Of a stretch of DNA of 64,000 nucleotides, positions 61,867 to 64,000 are shown in pieces; positions within the stretch are counted from its first letter, which is position 1, and the number at the start of each line of letters is the position of its first letter. Where the stretch lies: the NCBI GenBank assembly GCA_040755155.1, contig JBFMBP010000082.1:1-64000 (forward strand), given 5' to 3'. Under the pieces are notes generated by a model. That model saw only the letters and a list, made by a program, of their open reading frames with translations. It ran no database searches and had not been told where the DNA came from. A program made the position numbers and the translations under genes. Source of the DNA: Candidatus Omnitrophota bacterium. GTDB taxonomy: Bacteria; Hinthialibacterota; Hinthialibacteria; Hinthialibacterales; Hinthialibacteraceae.

Positions 61867-63939
61867 TCAACGGGAAGCGATTTGAATTTTATCGTTTTCT
61901 TCGTCGTAGGAGATTAGGCAATTATGGATGGGCGATTTGATTTTGTAGCGCCGGTCGCGCATTTTGACAATCACGTCCGGCATAACCGTTTTCACGCATT
62001 CGATTTCGGGACGATTCGTAGGATATAGTTGTCGCGAGAGTTCGCGCAGTTCGTCTTTCAGTTGATTGATCGCCGCCGATAGTTGATCGCGCTTCTTTTG
62101 CGCCGCCTCTAACAATTTCTTCTCTTCGGCGGATAAGGACGGCGAGGGTTTATTCGCCTGAAAAAAATGCTCCAACCGTTCGCGGTGGGAAATGAGGATT
62201 TTTTTCTTATCTTCCAACAGCGTTATTTTCTTGAAAACGGCGAAGCTCATTCCCGCTTCGACCAAGGTGCGAACGCCGTACTCTCCGCCGATGACGCAGG
62301 CGTAGATGCAATGCCCCGCCAGGGTTTCGCCGCCGATGATGATTCCTTTGCCGGTCTGAACTTGGACGCGGGCGCCGGCATGGACAATGCTGTTGAGTAT
62401 CTGATTCCCGGCGATGACGTCGCGGCCCGCTTCGACATTGGCGTTTTGCAGAAAGGTGGAAACGACGTCGCAACGAGCAACGATTTTGCCTTTCTCTTTG
62501 CCGAAGATTCCGTTTTTGACTTCGATGCATTTTCCCGCTTCGACGTAGGCCGCTTCCACCGTTCCCCGGACTGTAATATTACCGGAGGCTTTCACGTGGA
62601 AACCGTCCAGGACGTTGCCATTGACGATTACGTCTCCGATAAAGTCAATATGGCCCGTGGAAAAATCGACATCGCCGGAAACCAACAACACGGGCAATAC
62701 GTCCAAGAGGTTGTTTTCATAAAAATAGCGCCCAGCGCAACCGGCGAACCATTCGCAATCGTTCTCTTTTTTGACGATGTTCTCGCCCGCCCGGATTTCG
62801 ATTTTCCGTCCCCAGGCGCTTTCCAGTTTTTCCCCTTTGACCGTGTAGCCGTCGCGGCCTTTGGCGGGGGGTACGATCGTAACGAGATGGATTCCTTCGG
62901 GTACGGCGACGAAATCGCGCAGGTTGTAGAAATCGATGGAGCCGTCTTCTTTGATGCTGTAGCGTTCGACAATTTCGTCGGGCCGCCGATGCCAAAGAAT
63001 CTCGCCGTTGGCGCCGTCTAGAGGAAGCTTGCCCCGAGCGATGAGAACATCTTTGACGGGTTGTTCCTTCTCGTTCGCCGAAAAAAGCGCAGTGCGGATA
63101 GCGTCGTCGTCCAATCCGGCGCATATCCCTTCCTTGACAAGAAGGGCGCGGACTTCCCGGTAAGAAAGCATATGCCCTTGTCCCGACGCCGGTTCGATGG
63201 AGAGATAGGCTTCCATCTCGTCATCGGAAATACGGATCGTACAGACGGCGTCGCGATCAGCCTGCCGGACCGTCACCACCCCATTTTCGAAGATGGCGAA
63301 GCCGGGAATGGCGGCGTAATATTCCCCCTGATCGTTAGCGACGACATTCTCCCCGGCGCGGATTTCCATCGCTTCGGCGGGCGGCGGGAGAATCTCTTCG
63401 CCGAAGACGTTGATTCCAGGAACTCCGGGATTGGCGGGATGGACGAGAAGGAGAAGATCGTTCTTTCGCGCAAAAACGGCGCTGTTGGAACTTGCTTCCG
63501 CTTCGTCTCCAATCCAATAACCGATTTTGGGAGGAAGGATTGGCAAAAAATCCCGGCCGGCGGCGATAGCGACCTCGACTTCCGATTGGGGATTGTCGCG
63601 AATGAGGGCGCAGGCTTTTTGAATGTTTTTTTCCAACAGGCCGTACACGACGCCCGCGCCGACGATTAAGGCCGCGATCTCGCTGGCTTTCAGGGCGGGC
63701 GGCGGCTCGCCGGAGGGGGGAAAATAATGGAGAACCGCTTTGGTATTGCTGGCGTTCAATTGGAGGCGGAAACAAGGAGACAGGACGATATCCCGCCCTT
63801 TCTCTTCCGAGGGAGAGTTAGTTTGCAATTCGTCGATGGAGGCGGCGAAGTCCAATTCCTGGATGTTCTCGTCGATCGAATTCAACAATTCTTCGAGCCG
63901 GTCAAACCGCTGTTGAGAAGAAGAATCGGCTTTTTCCAT
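61867..63939 (-). CDS. FapA (DUF342) family protein
   Basis: DUF342 proteins such as Vibrio FapA have polymer-like beta-helix repeats and are linked to flagellar or surface functions. The typical repeats are present: VNGNVLDGFHVKASGNITVRGTVEAAYVEAGKCIEVKNGIFG, IVARCDVVSTFLQNANVEAGRDVIAGNQIL and IHAGARVQVQTG. A long N-terminal domain (about 30-260) contains the FapA-type start (VVYGLLEKNIQKACALI). The C-terminal end has a coiled coil (HFFQANKPSPSLSAEEKKLLEAAQKKRDQL) with charged residues. No signal peptide. Length 690 is longer than the usual 450-650. The gene is last in the window; no flagellar gene is near. Confidence 0.9.
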   Translation of the reverse strand: MEKADSSSQQRFDRLEELLNSIDENIQELDFAASIDELQTNSPSEEKGRDIVLSPCFRLQLNASNTKAVLHYFPPSGEPPPALKASEIAALIVGAGVVYGLLEKNIQKACALIRDNPQSEVEVAIAAGRDFLPILPPKIGYWIGDEAEASSNSAVFARKNDLLLLVHPANPGVPGINVFGEEILPPPAEAMEIRAGENVVANDQGEYYAAIPGFAIFENGVVTVRQADRDAVCTIRISDDEMEAYLSIEPASGQGHMLSYREVRALLVKEGICAGLDDDAIRTALFSANEKEQPVKDVLIARGKLPLDGANGEILWHRRPDEIVERYSIKEDGSIDFYNLRDFVAVPEGIHLVTIVPPAKGRDGYTVKGEKLESAWGRKIEIRAGENIVKKENDCEWFAGCAGRYFYENNLLDVLPVLLVSGDVDFSTGHIDFIGDVIVNGNVLDGFHVKASGNITVRGTVEAAYVEAGKCIEVKNGIFGKEKGKIVARCDVVSTFLQNANVEAGRDVIAGNQILNSIVHAGARVQVQTGKGIIIGGETLAGHCIYACVIGGEYGVRTLVEAGMSFAVFKKITLLEDKKKILISHRERLEHFFQANKPSPSLSAEEKKLLEAAQKKRDQLSAAINQLKDELRELSRQLYPTNRPEIECVKTVMPDVIVKMRDRRYKIKSPIHNCLISYDEENDKIQIASR

Positions 63940-64000
63940 CGGCGCTCGTTTCTTACTATTGGGATGGAATAGCGTTCATACGCATCCATCCGGTTCGTTT

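Noticed and set aside
1-64000. CRISPR arrays, transposases, integrases, phage genes or rRNA
   Set aside because: No regularly spaced repeat, no transposase-like protein and no rRNA-like sequence was seen.

Overview
The window is a 64 kb piece of a bacterial chromosome of roughly 50-55% GC (estimated by eye), most likely from an uncultured, polysaccharide-degrading lineage. Several traits point that way together: secreted sulfatases with Tat leaders, repeated DUF1080 domains, Gfo/Idh/MocA and UroD-like proteins, a pseudopilin, Pro-Thr linkers in secreted proteins, FG-GAP/UnbV proteins with TPRs, and many small intergenic palindromes. This mix is familiar from the PVC group and from candidate phyla such as Hydrogenedentota and Sumerlaeota. 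The sequence alone does not fix the phylum. No phage, transposase, integrase, rRNA or CRISPR array was found.

Region 1 (1-3.4 kb, minus strand): a membrane-anchored unknown protein, a secreted protein gene broken by two stops and a frameshift, and a TPR protein. Region 2 (3.7-25.6 kb): a carbohydrate-oriented region. It holds a Gfo/Idh/MocA oxidoreductase, a sulfatase, an Fn3-like Pro-Thr-linker protein, a putative glycoside hydrolase, a GH32/43-like propeller protein, a GH2 enzyme, a pseudopilin, a CBM9-type protein, a double DUF1080 protein, a UroD-like protein, another carbohydrate-binding-like protein, a Tat-exported FucI/AraA-fold protein and a dockerin-bearing FG-GAP protein. The likely theme is extracellular desulfation and hydrolysis of complex glycans followed by oxidation or isomerisation of sugars.

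Region 3 (25.8-32.4 kb): housekeeping. It has split and inverted coaB-coaC, a formyltransferase/GIPC-transferase-like fusion with a small Cys-rich partner, tRNA-Val, and infC-rpmI-rplT-pheS, where infC begins with AUU and pheT is absent. Region 4 (32.5-44.7 kb): an MFS transporter with a very large periplasmic insertion, a TolC-type protein, an M32 carboxypeptidase, a DUF554 protein, an N-formylglutamate amidohydrolase-like protein, a UvrD/PcrA helicase and a third DUF1080 protein.

Region 5 (44.7-64 kb): a PA14/GT-C/discoidin-like membrane protein, a second polytopic protein, two paralogous coiled-coil proteins of unknown function, a sulfatase-HEAT fusion, a methyltransferase, trpS, tRNA-Arg, an HNH protein coupled to a GNAT protein, an adenosine-deaminase-like enzyme, a TPR/FG-GAP/UnbV protein with a collagen-like insert, and a FapA (DUF342) protein. 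No single new multi-gene system stands out with certainty. The best candidates for new biology are the coiled-coil paralogs, the Tat-exported isomerase-fold protein, the formyltransferase-propeller fusion, the MFS insertion domain and the collagen-like insert.
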